Below, in pieces: positions 34,088 to 42,509 of a stretch of 64,000 nucleotides of DNA. The stretch's first letter is position 1, and the number at the start of each line of letters is the position of its first letter. Origin of the DNA: Cellulosimicrobium arenosum (GTDB lineage: Bacteria > Actinomycetota > Actinomycetes > Actinomycetales > Cellulomonadaceae); contig NZ_JACYHB010000008.1 in assembly GCF_014837295.1 (NCBI RefSeq), positions 62,001-126,000 of the forward strand, given 5' to 3'. The notes beneath the pieces were generated by a model that saw only the letters and a program-made list of their open reading frames with translations, was not told where the DNA came from and did not search any database. A program made the translations under genes and the position numbers.

Positions 34088-34729
34088 ATGACGACCACGA
34101 GCACGGTGGGACGGACGGGGCCCGGCGCTGCGGCGCGGACGTCCGGCATGCCCGTGCCCCTCGCGCGCGGGGTACGCACCGGCGTGCTCGCCTCGACGTC
34201 TCTCACGGTCGGTGCCGTCGCGCACGCCACGGCAGGCGGGCACGTACCGGGAACGCCGAGCCTCGTCGTCCTCGGCGCGCTGACGGTCGCGCTCTGCGCC
34301 CTGGTCGCGCGTGCTCGCTCTCGCGTGCTGGTGCTCGTCCCGTTCCTCGCCCTCCTGCAGCTCGTCCTGCACCACGGGTTCATGCTCGCCGGGGCGATGC
34401 CGGGCGGCGCCGCCGGGTCGATGCCGGCCATGGCCGGCGAGCACACCGCGCAGGCCGGTCACGGCGTCGGCGCGGCCATGCTCGTCACGCACGCCGCGGC
34501 CGTCGTCGTCACGGCGGTCCTCCTCGCCGCGACCGAGCGCGCTGCCCGGCTCGCGATCGCGGTGTGGACCTGGCTGCTGCCCGCGTTGCTGGGCATCCTC
34601 GTCCCCGTCCCGCCGGCACGGCCGGCCACGGTTCCCTTCACCGCGCGCGGTGCTCGCACCCTGCAGCAGGTGCTCCGCTCGGTCGCGCCACGGCGCGGGC
34701 CGCCGTCGGGCATGCCGACCGTCGCCTGA
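34088..34729 (+). CDS. His/Met-rich membrane protein, paralog B
   Basis: A 213-residue protein with about four membrane helices. It shares with the genes at 30278 and 38506 the 'LVPFLALLQLVLHHGFM' helix and 'MLVTHAAAVVVTAVLLAATERAARLAIAVWTWL' helix; the loop between is Met/His-rich (MPGGAAGSMPAMAGEHTAQAGHG). The ATG has GGAGGAA upstream. It is first after the strong palindrome-covered promoter, in front of the PepSY and PCuAC genes. A role in copper movement is inferred from place and residues only. Confidence 0.7.
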   Translation: MTTTSTVGRTGPGAAARTSGMPVPLARGVRTGVLASTSLTVGAVAHATAGGHVPGTPSLVVLGALTVALCALVARARSRVLVLVPFLALLQLVLHHGFMLAGAMPGGAAGSMPAMAGEHTAQAGHGVGAAMLVTHAAAVVVTAVLLAATERAARLAIAVWTWLLPALLGILVPVPPARPATVPFTARGARTLQQVLRSVAPRRGPPSGMPTVA

Positions 34730-34865
34730 CCGGCCTGGCGTCGCACCCTGTGCGACGCCGTGGACGGCGCGTGCGGTCACCGCCGTCCACCATCTCTCGC
34801 ACATCCGTCCCCGGGGCATCGCATGCCCCCGCACGGCCGTGCTGCCGCGAAAGGCACGACGACCG

Positions 34866-36383
34866 ATGACTTCTGTGACCCCTCGCTCGACCGAGGGCGA
34901 CACGGCGCCGGCCCAGCCGCCGACCGCCGTGCTGACCGACACCCGCCCCCCGACGAAGGCTGCGACCGGTCCGGGTGACCTCCCCCCGCCCCGGGCGGGG
35001 ATCTGGGAGGCGCTGCGCCCCCTGGTGCACCGGCTGCACTTCTATGCCGGCATCCTCGTCGGCCCGTTCCTGCTCGTGGCGGCGACCACGGGCCTGCTCT
35101 ACACCACGACCCCGACCCTCGAGCCGATCGTGCACGGCCAGGAGCTGTTCGTCGACGAGGTCGGCCCCACGACGTTCGCGATGGACCAGCAGGTCGCGGC
35201 GGCGCGCGACGCCCACCCCGAGGGATCGGTCGTGCAGGTGCGACCCCCCGCGACCCCCGACCGCACGACGCGTGTCGTGCTCGCGGTCGACGACGTGCCC
35301 GAGGGATACACGCGCACGGTGTTCGTCGACCCCTACACGCTCGAGGTCCAGGGCGCCCTGCCGACCTTCGGCGAGTGGCTGCCGGTGCGCGCCTGGTTCG
35401 ACGACCTGCACCGCAACCTGCACCTCGGTGAGGCCGGTCGCTGGTACTCCGAGCTCGCGGCGTCGTGGCTGTGGGTCGTCGCGCTGGGCGGGCTCGCGAT
35501 GTGGGTCGCACGCGTCGCACGCACCCGCAAGGCCCGGCGCCTCGTCGTGCCGGAGGTCCGCGCCCGCAGCGTGCGCAAGCGCGTGCTGTCCTGGCACGGA
35601 GCGGTGGGGACCCTGGCGATCGTGGGGCTCCTCGGTCTCTCGGTCACCGGGCTCACGTGGTCCGAGCGGGCGGGCGCCAACATCTCCGACGTACGCGCGG
35701 CGCTGTCCTGGGGAACGCCGCAGATCGACACCGCGCTGCCCGACGCCGACCCGTCCGCCGAGGTGCAGGGTGGCGAGCACGACCACTCCGGGGGAGCCGG
35801 GTCCGCGGCCACGTCCGACGACGTCCTGACGGCCGGCCTCGGGATCAACGGCGCGCTCGCGGTGGCGCGCGGAGAAGGACTGCGAGACCCGTTGCAGATC
35901 ACCCCGCCCGACGGTCCGGGCCAGGCGTGGACGGTCAGCGAGGTCAAGCGGTCCTGGCCGCTGCAGCAGGACTCGGTCGCGATCGACGGCCGTAGCGGAG
36001 CGGTCGTGGACCAGCTCGACTTCGAGGGCTACCCGCTGCCGGCGAAGCTCACGACGATGGGCATCTCGCTGCACATGGGCCTGCTGTTCGGGATCTGGAA
36101 CCAGCTCGCGCTGGCGGCACTCGCCGTCGGGCTCATCACGCTGATCGTCCTGGGCTACCGGATGTGGTGGTTGCGTCGGCCCACGCGAGCCCTGGGACGG
36201 GGCCCGGGGCCGCTTCCCCCGCGCGGTGGGCTGCGCCGGGCACCCACCTGGCTCGCCGTGGCCGTCATCGCGCTCGCCGCGGGCGTCGGCTGGGTCCTGC
36301 CGTGGTTCGGCGTCCCGCTGGCGGTCTTCCTGCTCGTCGACCTGCTGCTGGCCGCTCGCGCACGACGCCGGATCGCCGCGTGA
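34866..36383 (+). CDS. PepSY-domain membrane protein (PiuB-like)
   Basis: A 505-residue protein with four main membrane helices and two extracytoplasmic PepSY-type regions, as in PiuB/iron-regulated flavoreductase-like proteins. Signature segments: LHFYAGILVGPFLLVAATTGLLY, WFDDLHRNLHLGEAGRWYSELAASWLWVVALGGLAMW, LSWHGAVGTLAIVGLLGLSVTGLTWSERAGANI, and GISLHMGLLFGIWNQLALAALAVGLITLIVLGYRMWW. The conserved helix histidines could bind heme or metal. It follows paralog B by 136 bases and precedes the PCuAC gene. Iron or copper uptake is likely; the exact substrate is not shown. Confidence 0.85.
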   Translation: MTSVTPRSTEGDTAPAQPPTAVLTDTRPPTKAATGPGDLPPPRAGIWEALRPLVHRLHFYAGILVGPFLLVAATTGLLYTTTPTLEPIVHGQELFVDEVGPTTFAMDQQVAAARDAHPEGSVVQVRPPATPDRTTRVVLAVDDVPEGYTRTVFVDPYTLEVQGALPTFGEWLPVRAWFDDLHRNLHLGEAGRWYSELAASWLWVVALGGLAMWVARVARTRKARRLVVPEVRARSVRKRVLSWHGAVGTLAIVGLLGLSVTGLTWSERAGANISDVRAALSWGTPQIDTALPDADPSAEVQGGEHDHSGGAGSAATSDDVLTAGLGINGALAVARGEGLRDPLQITPPDGPGQAWTVSEVKRSWPLQQDSVAIDGRSGAVVDQLDFEGYPLPAKLTTMGISLHMGLLFGIWNQLALAALAVGLITLIVLGYRMWWLRRPTRALGRGPGPLPPRGGLRRAPTWLAVAVIALAAGVGWVLPWFGVPLAVFLLVDLLLAARARRRIAA

Positions 36384-36463
36384 CGCGCCACCCGAACCCC
36401 GCGAGGCCGCCGAGCCGCCCGGCCGCTGCCCGCACACCTGACGACCGTCCCGAGGAGAGCATC

Positions 36464-37111
36464 ATGACCCAGCCGATCCGCACGACCGACCCGACCACCA
36501 CCACGAGGAAGCCGGCCACGAACCGCACCCGCGTGCTCGCCGGAGCGGGCGTGGCCGCGCTCGCCGTCGGCCTCGCCGCCTGCTCGTCGGACGCGTCCGC
36601 CGACCCCGGGGCGGTCGACACCGCCGACGGCGCTGCGCAGACGACGGAGGCGGCCGCGCTGGAGATCACCGACCCGTGGGCCAAGGCCGCCGACGAGGGG
36701 ATGACCGCGGCGTTCGGCATCCTGGTCAACGACTCCGACGCCGACGTGCGCATCGTGTCCGCGACCAGCGACGTCGCCGGCATGTCGGAGCTGCACGAGA
36801 TGGTGGCCGGCGACGACGGGGCGATGGTCATGCAGCAGAAGGAGGGCGGCTTCGTCGTCCCGGCCGGGGAGGGCCTCGAGCTGGCGCCCGGCGGGAACCA
36901 CGTCATGCTCATGGACCTCCAGACACCGGTGCAGCCGGGTGACGACGTCGACGTGGTCCTGACGGCCGAGGACGGCTCGACCTTCGAGTTCGTCGCCCCT
37001 GCGCGCTCGTTCTCCGGCGCGAACGAGGAGTACCACGGTGACGACGACATGGAGGGCATGGAGAGCATGGACGGGGCCGACGGCGGCGACAGCGAGAACG
37101 CCGACTCGTGA
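36464..37111 (+). CDS. PCuAC-type copper chaperone lipoprotein
   Basis: A 215-residue lipoprotein (VAALAVGLAAC lipobox). The PCuAC domain carries the Cu(I) motif: ELHEM, then Met residues in GAMVMQQ, then the second pair in NHVMLMDL. Such proteins hold copper outside the membrane for oxidase assembly. The tail is rich in Asp, Glu, Met and one His (YHGDDDMEGMESM), which may add metal affinity. The next gene begins inside its stop codon (GTGA). CGAGGAGAG precedes the ATG. Confidence 0.92.
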   Translation: MTQPIRTTDPTTTTRKPATNRTRVLAGAGVAALAVGLAACSSDASADPGAVDTADGAAQTTEAAALEITDPWAKAADEGMTAAFGILVNDSDADVRIVSATSDVAGMSELHEMVAGDDGAMVMQQKEGGFVVPAGEGLELAPGGNHVMLMDLQTPVQPGDDVDVVLTAEDGSTFEFVAPARSFSGANEEYHGDDDMEGMESMDGADGGDSENADS

Positions 37112-38412
37112 CCGGCTCGGAGAAGGTCGACAGGGCCCACGGGCCCGACGCCGACGACGGGACGGACGGTGTCGGCTCGGCTCGGCGCGGGGCGTCCCGC
37201 CGCGCGTTCCTGCGGGGTGGTGCCGCCGCGTTCGGCGGCGCCGCCCTGGCGCTCGGCGGCCGCTCGGCCTGGGAGGCGGCGGCCGCGCCGTCACCCACGG
37301 CGGGGTCCGCGGCGCCGGCCGCGCCGCCGGACGCGAGCGGTCGCGCGACCGTCGAGTTCCGCGGCGCGCGCCAGCCCGGCGTGACCACGCCCCCGCAGGC
37401 GTTCGGCGCGTTCGTCGCGTTCGACCTCGTGGAGGGCGTGGACCGGGACGCCCTGGTGCGGCTCATGCGGATCTGGACGGACGACGTCGAGCGCCTCATG
37501 GCCGGGGAGCCCGGGCTCGCCGACACCGAGCCCGAGCTCGCGACAGTCCCCGCGAGCCTCACCGTGACGGTGGGGTACGGGCCCGGGCTGTTCACCGCGG
37601 CGGGTCTCGAGGACCGTCGTCCGACGTGGCTGCGCCCGCTGCCCGCGTTCGGCGTCGACCGGCTCGAGGACCGCTGGAACGGCGGCGACCTCGTGCTGCA
37701 GGTCTGCGCCGACGACGACACCACCGTCTCGCACGCGCTGCGCCTGCTCACCAAGGAGGCGCGCACGTTCACGACGGTGCGCTGGGTGCAGCGCGGGTTC
37801 CGCGGAACGCCCGGGGCGCGGCCGCCGGGCACGACGATGCGCAACCTCATGGGCCAGGTCGACGGGACGCGCAACCCCGACCCGGGGATCGACCCCGACC
37901 TCGTGTGGCACCCGGACGACGGCGCCGGCTGGCTCGCAGGTGGCACGTCGATGGTCGTGCGCCGCATCGCGATGGACCTGGACACGTGGGACGAGCTCGA
38001 CCGCTCGGGCCGCGAGCAGGCGGTCGGGCGCAGGCTCGACACCGGCGCACCCCTGACCGGGACCCACGAGCACGACGAGCCGGACCTCGCGGCGAAGGAC
38101 GCGAACGGTCTCGACGTCATCGGCCCGTTCGCGCACATCCGGCGCGCCCGCACCGACGACGCCGGACAGCGGTTCCTGCGCCGCGCGTACAACTACGACG
38201 CCCCGCCGTCGCCGGGTGCGCTGTCCGACTCGGGTCTGGTGTTCGTCACCTTCCAGGCCGACGTGGACCGTCAGTTCGTCCCGATCCAGCAGCGGCTGGA
38301 CGAGCTGGACCTCCTCAACGAGTGGACGACGCCGGTCGGCTCCGCGGTCTTCGCAGTGCCGCCGGGAGCGCGGCCGGGCGAGTACCTGGGGCAGGTGCTT
38401 CTCGATGGGTGA
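37108..38412 (+). CDS. Tat-exported Dyp-type heme peroxidase (EfeB-like)
   Basis: A 434-residue dye-decolorising peroxidase. A twin-arginine signal (SRRAFLRGGAAAFGG) sends it across the membrane folded. The family GxxDG motif is GQVDGTRNPDP (distal Asp), the proximal heme ligand is in GPFAHIRRARTDD, and FLRRAYNYD carries the distal Arg. EfeB-type members oxidise ferrous iron or dyes, or handle heme, next to iron or copper uptake systems. It is coupled to the PCuAC gene by a four-base overlap, an uncommon pairing. Confidence 0.92.
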   Translation: MTGSEKVDRAHGPDADDGTDGVGSARRGASRRAFLRGGAAAFGGAALALGGRSAWEAAAAPSPTAGSAAPAAPPDASGRATVEFRGARQPGVTTPPQAFGAFVAFDLVEGVDRDALVRLMRIWTDDVERLMAGEPGLADTEPELATVPASLTVTVGYGPGLFTAAGLEDRRPTWLRPLPAFGVDRLEDRWNGGDLVLQVCADDDTTVSHALRLLTKEARTFTTVRWVQRGFRGTPGARPPGTTMRNLMGQVDGTRNPDPGIDPDLVWHPDDGAGWLAGGTSMVVRRIAMDLDTWDELDRSGREQAVGRRLDTGAPLTGTHEHDEPDLAAKDANGLDVIGPFAHIRRARTDDAGQRFLRRAYNYDAPPSPGALSDSGLVFVTFQADVDRQFVPIQQRLDELDLLNEWTTPVGSAVFAVPPGARPGEYLGQVLLDG

Positions 38413-38505
38413 GCGTGCCGTGGCCGGAGCCCCGCACCGGGCCGGTGCCGACCCCGGTGCGCCGACGTCCTCGGGACCGTTAGCACCGAGCGCTATGGTT
38501 CGCGC

Positions 38506-39090
38506 GTGACGACGCCCGGAGCGGGGATGCTCCGCCGCGCGCGAGTGCTGCTGCTCGCCGCGGCGGTCGTCGGGCTGTCCGTCCTCTCCCACCTTCTCGC
38601 GGGCGGTCGTGGCCCGGGCGTGGTCCCCCTGCTCGTGCTCACGGTGCTCACGGCGGTCGGCGTCCTGCCGTTCACCCGCGCTCGGCTCGGGCTGCCGCGC
38701 CTGCTCGCGCTGCTCGGCACCGGGCAGCTCGTCCTGCATGTGGCGTTCGAGCGGTGCGCCGCGCTCGGGCCGGCCACCCGGTCCGCGGTCCCCGGCCACG
38801 CCACGACGGCCGACCTGGCGGCCGCCGTCGCCATGCTCGCAGCGCACGCGGCGGCGACCCTCGGCCTCGCGCTCGTGCTGCGGTACGGCGACGCGGTCCT
38901 GTGGCGCCTGTGGGCGTGGCTGACGGGCCTCGGTGCCGTCCACGACGGCGCACCGGTCCTCGTGCCCAGATCTGCCGCGCCCCGCACGGGAGCGCCCGTC
39001 GCGCACGCCGCGCCCGTCCGCGGGGCGTGGCACGGCCGGGCGCCGCCGTGGACCATCCTCGCCCCCGCCCACTCCGAACTCCTGACATGA
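38506..39090 (+). CDS. membrane protein, paralog C of the copper locus
   Basis: A 194-residue protein with about four membrane helices and the same key segments as paralogs A and B: LLALLGTGQLVLHVAFERC and MLAAHAAATLGLALVLRYGDAVLWRLWAWLTG. The loop is shorter and less His-rich. TATGGT (38494-38499) lies 6 nt before the GTG, so it is likely leaderless. It leads the YcnI-YcnJ-YcnI group. The 3' end contains a short direct repeat (GAACTCCTGACxTGA, around 39076 and 39103). Confidence 0.68.
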   Translation: MTTPGAGMLRRARVLLLAAAVVGLSVLSHLLAGGRGPGVVPLLVLTVLTAVGVLPFTRARLGLPRLLALLGTGQLVLHVAFERCAALGPATRSAVPGHATTADLAAAVAMLAAHAAATLGLALVLRYGDAVLWRLWAWLTGLGAVHDGAPVLVPRSAAPRTGAPVAHAAPVRGAWHGRAPPWTILAPAHSELLT

Positions 39091-39127
39091 ACTTCCGGCC
39101 TGAACTCCTGACCTGAGAGGCAACACC

Positions 39128-39886
39128 ATGCGAAAGACCCTGCGCGCACTCAGCGCCGCCACCCTGACCACCGGACTCGTCGTCGCGGGCGCGAGCATCG
39201 CGTCCGCGCACGTCACCATCACCCCGGACACGACCACCGCCGGCTCGTACGGCCTGCTGACCGTCAGCGTCCCGCACGGCTGCGACGCCTCCTCCACCAC
39301 CGAGGTGTCGGTCCAGATGCCCGAGCAGATCGTCGCGGTGACGCCGAGCGTCAACCCGGGCTGGGACGTGGAGAAGGTCATGGAAGACCTCGACTCCCCG
39401 GTGGCCGACGGTCACGGCGGCGAGTACACCGAGCGCGTCTCCGAGGTCGTGTACACGGCGAAGACCCCGCTGCCGGACGGCTACCGGGATGCGTTCGTGC
39501 TGTCCCTGAAGATCCCCGACGTCGCGGGCGATACTCTCGTCTTCCCGACCGTCCAGACGTGCGAGGAGGGCGAGAGCGCCTGGGTCGAGGTCCCGGCCGA
39601 GGGCCAGAGCGAGGAAGAGCTCGACCTCCCCGCCCCGATGTTCGAGGTCACCGCCGCCGAGGCGGAGGGTGACGCCGCCGCGACGGACGAGGAGGCGACG
39701 GCCGACGAGGAGACCGCGGACGTGGCCGAGGCCGACGCCGAGGAGCCGGCCGCCGACGGCACGGCGGTCGCGTCGTCGGACGACGCCGGGACCCCCGCGG
39801 CGACCTGGGTCGCGCTCGCGCTGGGTGCCGCCGGTCTGGTGCTGGGGCTCGTCGCGTTCCTGCGCACGCGCCGCACCCAGGGCTGA
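39128..39886 (+). CDS. ycnI: YcnI-like DUF1775 copper-binding protein, first copy
   Basis: A 252-residue secreted, membrane-anchored protein. The signal ends ASA before HVTITPDTTTAGSYGLLTVSVPHGCDASSTTEV, so the mature N-terminus is His, the copper ligand in YcnI. The DUF1775 core continues to FVLSLKIPDVAGDTLVFPTVQTCEEGESAWVEVP. A long acidic spacer and one C-terminal helix follow. Gene order (YcnI then CopCD/YcnJ) is as in Bacillus ycn. A GAGAGG site precedes the ATG. Confidence 0.9.
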   Translation: MRKTLRALSAATLTTGLVVAGASIASAHVTITPDTTTAGSYGLLTVSVPHGCDASSTTEVSVQMPEQIVAVTPSVNPGWDVEKVMEDLDSPVADGHGGEYTERVSEVVYTAKTPLPDGYRDAFVLSLKIPDVAGDTLVFPTVQTCEEGESAWVEVPAEGQSEEELDLPAPMFEVTAAEAEGDAAATDEEATADEETADVAEADAEEPAADGTAVASSDDAGTPAATWVALALGAAGLVLGLVAFLRTRRTQG

Positions 39887-39891
39887 CCGCG

Positions 39892-41649
39892 GTGACCCAC
39901 CACTCGGTGCGGTACCGGGCGGTGGCGCTGCTCCTCAGCGCCGCGGCCGGGCTGCTGCTCGCGATCCTCGCGGGCGGCCCGGCCGCGGCGCACGCCGTGC
40001 TCGTCGGCACCGACCCGTCCGACGGTCAGGTCCTCGACGCGCCGCCCGACGACCTGACCGTCACGTTCAACGAACCGGTCCAGGTGGTCGAGGGCGGCAC
40101 GAGCGTCCTCGACGCCGACGGCGCGCCCGTCCCGGTGTCCGTCACCGCGGTGGACGACGCGGTCGTCGTCACACCCGACGACGCGCTCGCCGACGGCACG
40201 TACGTCGTGAGCTGGCGCGTCATCTCTCTCGACTCCCACCCGATCGCGGGGGCGTTCTCCTTCTCCGTGGGTGCACCGAGCGAGACGCCGGTCGACGCCG
40301 CCGCGGCGGAGATCGAGACCGCGTCCTCGGGCGTCGTCGTGGCCCGTGCCGTCGACCAGGCGGCCGTCTACGTCGGGACCTTCCTCGTCGCCGGGATCGT
40401 CGTGTTCGAGCTCCTGATCCTGCACGCCACGCCGGGTGCGATGCCGGTCCTGCGCGCCCGGCTGCGGCGGGTGCGCGACGTCGCGTGCGGCGTCGCCGTG
40501 GTCGGGATCGTCCTCTCGGTCCCCCTCACGGTCGCGTGGCAGGCCGGTGCGGATCTCGGTGCCTTGGTCGAGCCCTCGATCTGGCGCACGGGGTTCCGGT
40601 CCGACACCGCGCTCGCGGGCGCGCTCGGCCTCGTCGGGATCGTCGCCGCGACGGTCGCCGCCCCCCGCGCCGGACGCGGGACGCGCTCCGCGTGGCCCGC
40701 CGCTGTCGCGCTCGGCGGAGCGGCGCTCGCGCTCGGCTCGCTCGTCCTCGTCGGGCACACGCGCACGTTCGCGCCCGCATGGCTCGTCGTGACGACCGAC
40801 GTGCTGCACGTCGCCGCCGGAGCGGTGTGGCTCGGCGGGGTCGTCGGTCTGGGGCTGACGCTCGCTCCCTCCGCCCGGGTCGACCCACGACGCGCGGCGG
40901 TGACCGTGTCCCGGTTCTCGAGCCTCGGGGCGTGGCTCGTCCTGACTCTCGCCCTGACGGGGACCGTGCTGGGCTGGCGGATCCTCGGGACGCTCGACGC
41001 GCTCTTCTCGACGGCCTACGGGCAGACGCTCGTCGTCAAGGTCGGGGTGGCGCTGAGCATCGTCGCCGTCGCCGCATGGAACCGGTACAAGCTGGTGCCG
41101 GCCATGGCGCCGGGTTCCGACGCGTCCGACGGCGCCGGCGGCGCGACGGCCGGCGCGGACGCCCGGCGTCGGCTCGGGCGGACCGTCGGCGTCGAGGCCG
41201 CGCTGCTCGTCGTGGTGCTCGCCGTGACCGGGCTGCTCGTCTCCAGCAGCCCGGTGGAGGCCACCGACGCGACGGGAGGATCCGGGGACGACGCCGCCGC
41301 GGGCGCCGAGCACGGGGCGCACGACGTCGTCGTGGTCACCGAGCCGCTCGGGGACGGCACGCTCGAGGCCACGGTCACCCCCGGTGCGGTCGGTGTGAAC
41401 TCGCTCGAGATCGTCCTGACCGACGCCGACGGCGACCCCCTGGAACCCGTGGACACCCCCGAGGTCTCCGCCACCCTGGCGGAGCCGGCGATCGGTCCGT
41501 TCGACCATCCCCTGACCGAGACGGCGACCGGCGCCTACGAGGCGCCGCTCGACCTGCCGCTGCCCGGCGACTGGACGCTCACCGTGAGCGTGCGGACGTC
41601 GAAGTACGAGAGTCCGATCGTCGAGATCCCCGTGGAGGTGGGACCATGA
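39892..41649 (+). CDS. ycnJ: CopC-CopD fusion (YcnJ-like copper importer)
   Basis: A 585-residue protein. The signal ends AAA before HAVLVGTDPSDGQVLDAPPDDLTVTFNEPV (CopC, mature N-terminal His; second site SLDSHPIAGAFSF). A CopD membrane domain with about eight helices follows (DVLHVAAGAVWLGGVVGLGLTLAPSARVDP, TVSRFSSLGAWLVLTLALTGTVLGWRIL), then an extracytoplasmic C-terminal beta domain (TLEATVTPGAVGVNSLEIVLTDADG...). In Bacillus YcnJ brings in copper. The second YcnI gene starts inside its stop (ATGA). Confidence 0.92.
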   Translation: MTHHSVRYRAVALLLSAAAGLLLAILAGGPAAAHAVLVGTDPSDGQVLDAPPDDLTVTFNEPVQVVEGGTSVLDADGAPVPVSVTAVDDAVVVTPDDALADGTYVVSWRVISLDSHPIAGAFSFSVGAPSETPVDAAAAEIETASSGVVVARAVDQAAVYVGTFLVAGIVVFELLILHATPGAMPVLRARLRRVRDVACGVAVVGIVLSVPLTVAWQAGADLGALVEPSIWRTGFRSDTALAGALGLVGIVAATVAAPRAGRGTRSAWPAAVALGGAALALGSLVLVGHTRTFAPAWLVVTTDVLHVAAGAVWLGGVVGLGLTLAPSARVDPRRAAVTVSRFSSLGAWLVLTLALTGTVLGWRILGTLDALFSTAYGQTLVVKVGVALSIVAVAAWNRYKLVPAMAPGSDASDGAGGATAGADARRRLGRTVGVEAALLVVVLAVTGLLVSSSPVEATDATGGSGDDAAAGAEHGAHDVVVVTEPLGDGTLEATVTPGAVGVNSLEIVLTDADGDPLEPVDTPEVSATLAEPAIGPFDHPLTETATGAYEAPLDLPLPGDWTLTVSVRTSKYESPIVEIPVEVGP

Positions 41650-42281
41650 CCCGCGAACCGAGCCCGCGGCGTCGGGCACCACGGATCGTGCTGGGGGGGC
41701 TCGCCGCGGCCGCGCTCGTCCTGCTGCCTGCCGTCCCGGCGGCCGCGCACGTGACCGTCGGGAGCGTGGAGCCGAACGGCGACGGGACGTCGCGGATCAC
41801 CTTCACGTTCGACCACGGGTGCGACGGCGAGGCCACGGACGCGGTGCGCGTCACGATGCCCGCGGGGGTCGAGGCGCTCGCGGCCGGCCAGCCGGACGGC
41901 TGGACCGCGGACGTCTCGGCGGACGCGGTGAGCTGGGAGGGCGAGCCCGTGCCCGACGGCGAGCGCGCCGAGCTCACGCTCGACGTCCGGGCGGAGGGCG
42001 AGATCGGGCACACCTTCGTGTTCCCGACCGAGCAGGAGTGCCCGTCGGGAGAGGTCTTGGCGTGGACCGACGCCGACCCGACGGGCGCGTACCCGGCGCC
42101 GACGTTCGTGGGCACGGCGGCAACCCTCGCTCCTGCGTCGGCCGCCGGGGCTGCGCCGGACGCACCGGCGGGAGGAACGTCGACTCCGCTCGGCCCGTTG
42201 GCCGTGGGCGTCGTGGTCCTGGCGGTCGCCGCGGGCGCTGCCGGTGGGTGGGCCGCCCGTCGCCGAGCGAGCACCGCCTGA
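41646..42281 (+). CDS. YcnI-like DUF1775 copper-binding protein, second copy
   Basis: A 211-residue paralog of the protein at 39128. The signal ends AAA before HVTVGSVEPNGDGTSRITFTFDHGCDGEATDAVRVTMP, so His is again first. The core ends GHTFVFPTEQECPSGEVLAWTD, followed by a spacer and a C-terminal anchor helix (LAVGVVVLAVAAGAAGGWAARR). It is coupled to YcnJ by a four-base overlap. Two DUF1775 proteins flanking one YcnJ is unusual and suggests a relay or division of roles. Confidence 0.88.
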   Translation: MTREPSPRRRAPRIVLGGLAAAALVLLPAVPAAAHVTVGSVEPNGDGTSRITFTFDHGCDGEATDAVRVTMPAGVEALAAGQPDGWTADVSADAVSWEGEPVPDGERAELTLDVRAEGEIGHTFVFPTEQECPSGEVLAWTDADPTGAYPAPTFVGTAATLAPASAAGAAPDAPAGGTSTPLGPLAVGVVVLAVAAGAAGGWAARRRASTA

Positions 42282-42287
42282 GAGTGC

Positions 42288-42303
42288 TGTGATGTAGATC
42301 ACT
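42288..42303. promoter_or_regulatory. CRP/GlxR-like palindrome
   Basis: TGTGATGTAGATCACT matches the TGTGA-N6-TCACA consensus at nine of ten positions and sits within a larger inverted repeat (AGAGTG...CACTCT). It is just downstream of the second YcnI stop. The next 200 bases to 42509 show no convincing gene, so its target is unclear; it may instead be part of a terminator-like hairpin. Confidence 0.4.
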
Positions 42304-42509
42304 CTTCATGGACGTCCCGAACCCGCCCCGGCGGCGTCCCTCGTTCATGAAGGACGTCGCCGCGACGGGTCACGCGGCGCCGACCCGGGCCGGTGGCGGT
42401 CCGCGACGCGAGCTCGGCTGGGGGGAGCTCACGTGGCGGACCGCCACCGGTCTTTCCGTTCCCGGGCGTGCGGACCCACCCCTCGGCGGAGGTGCCCTGA
42501 GGCGACCGC

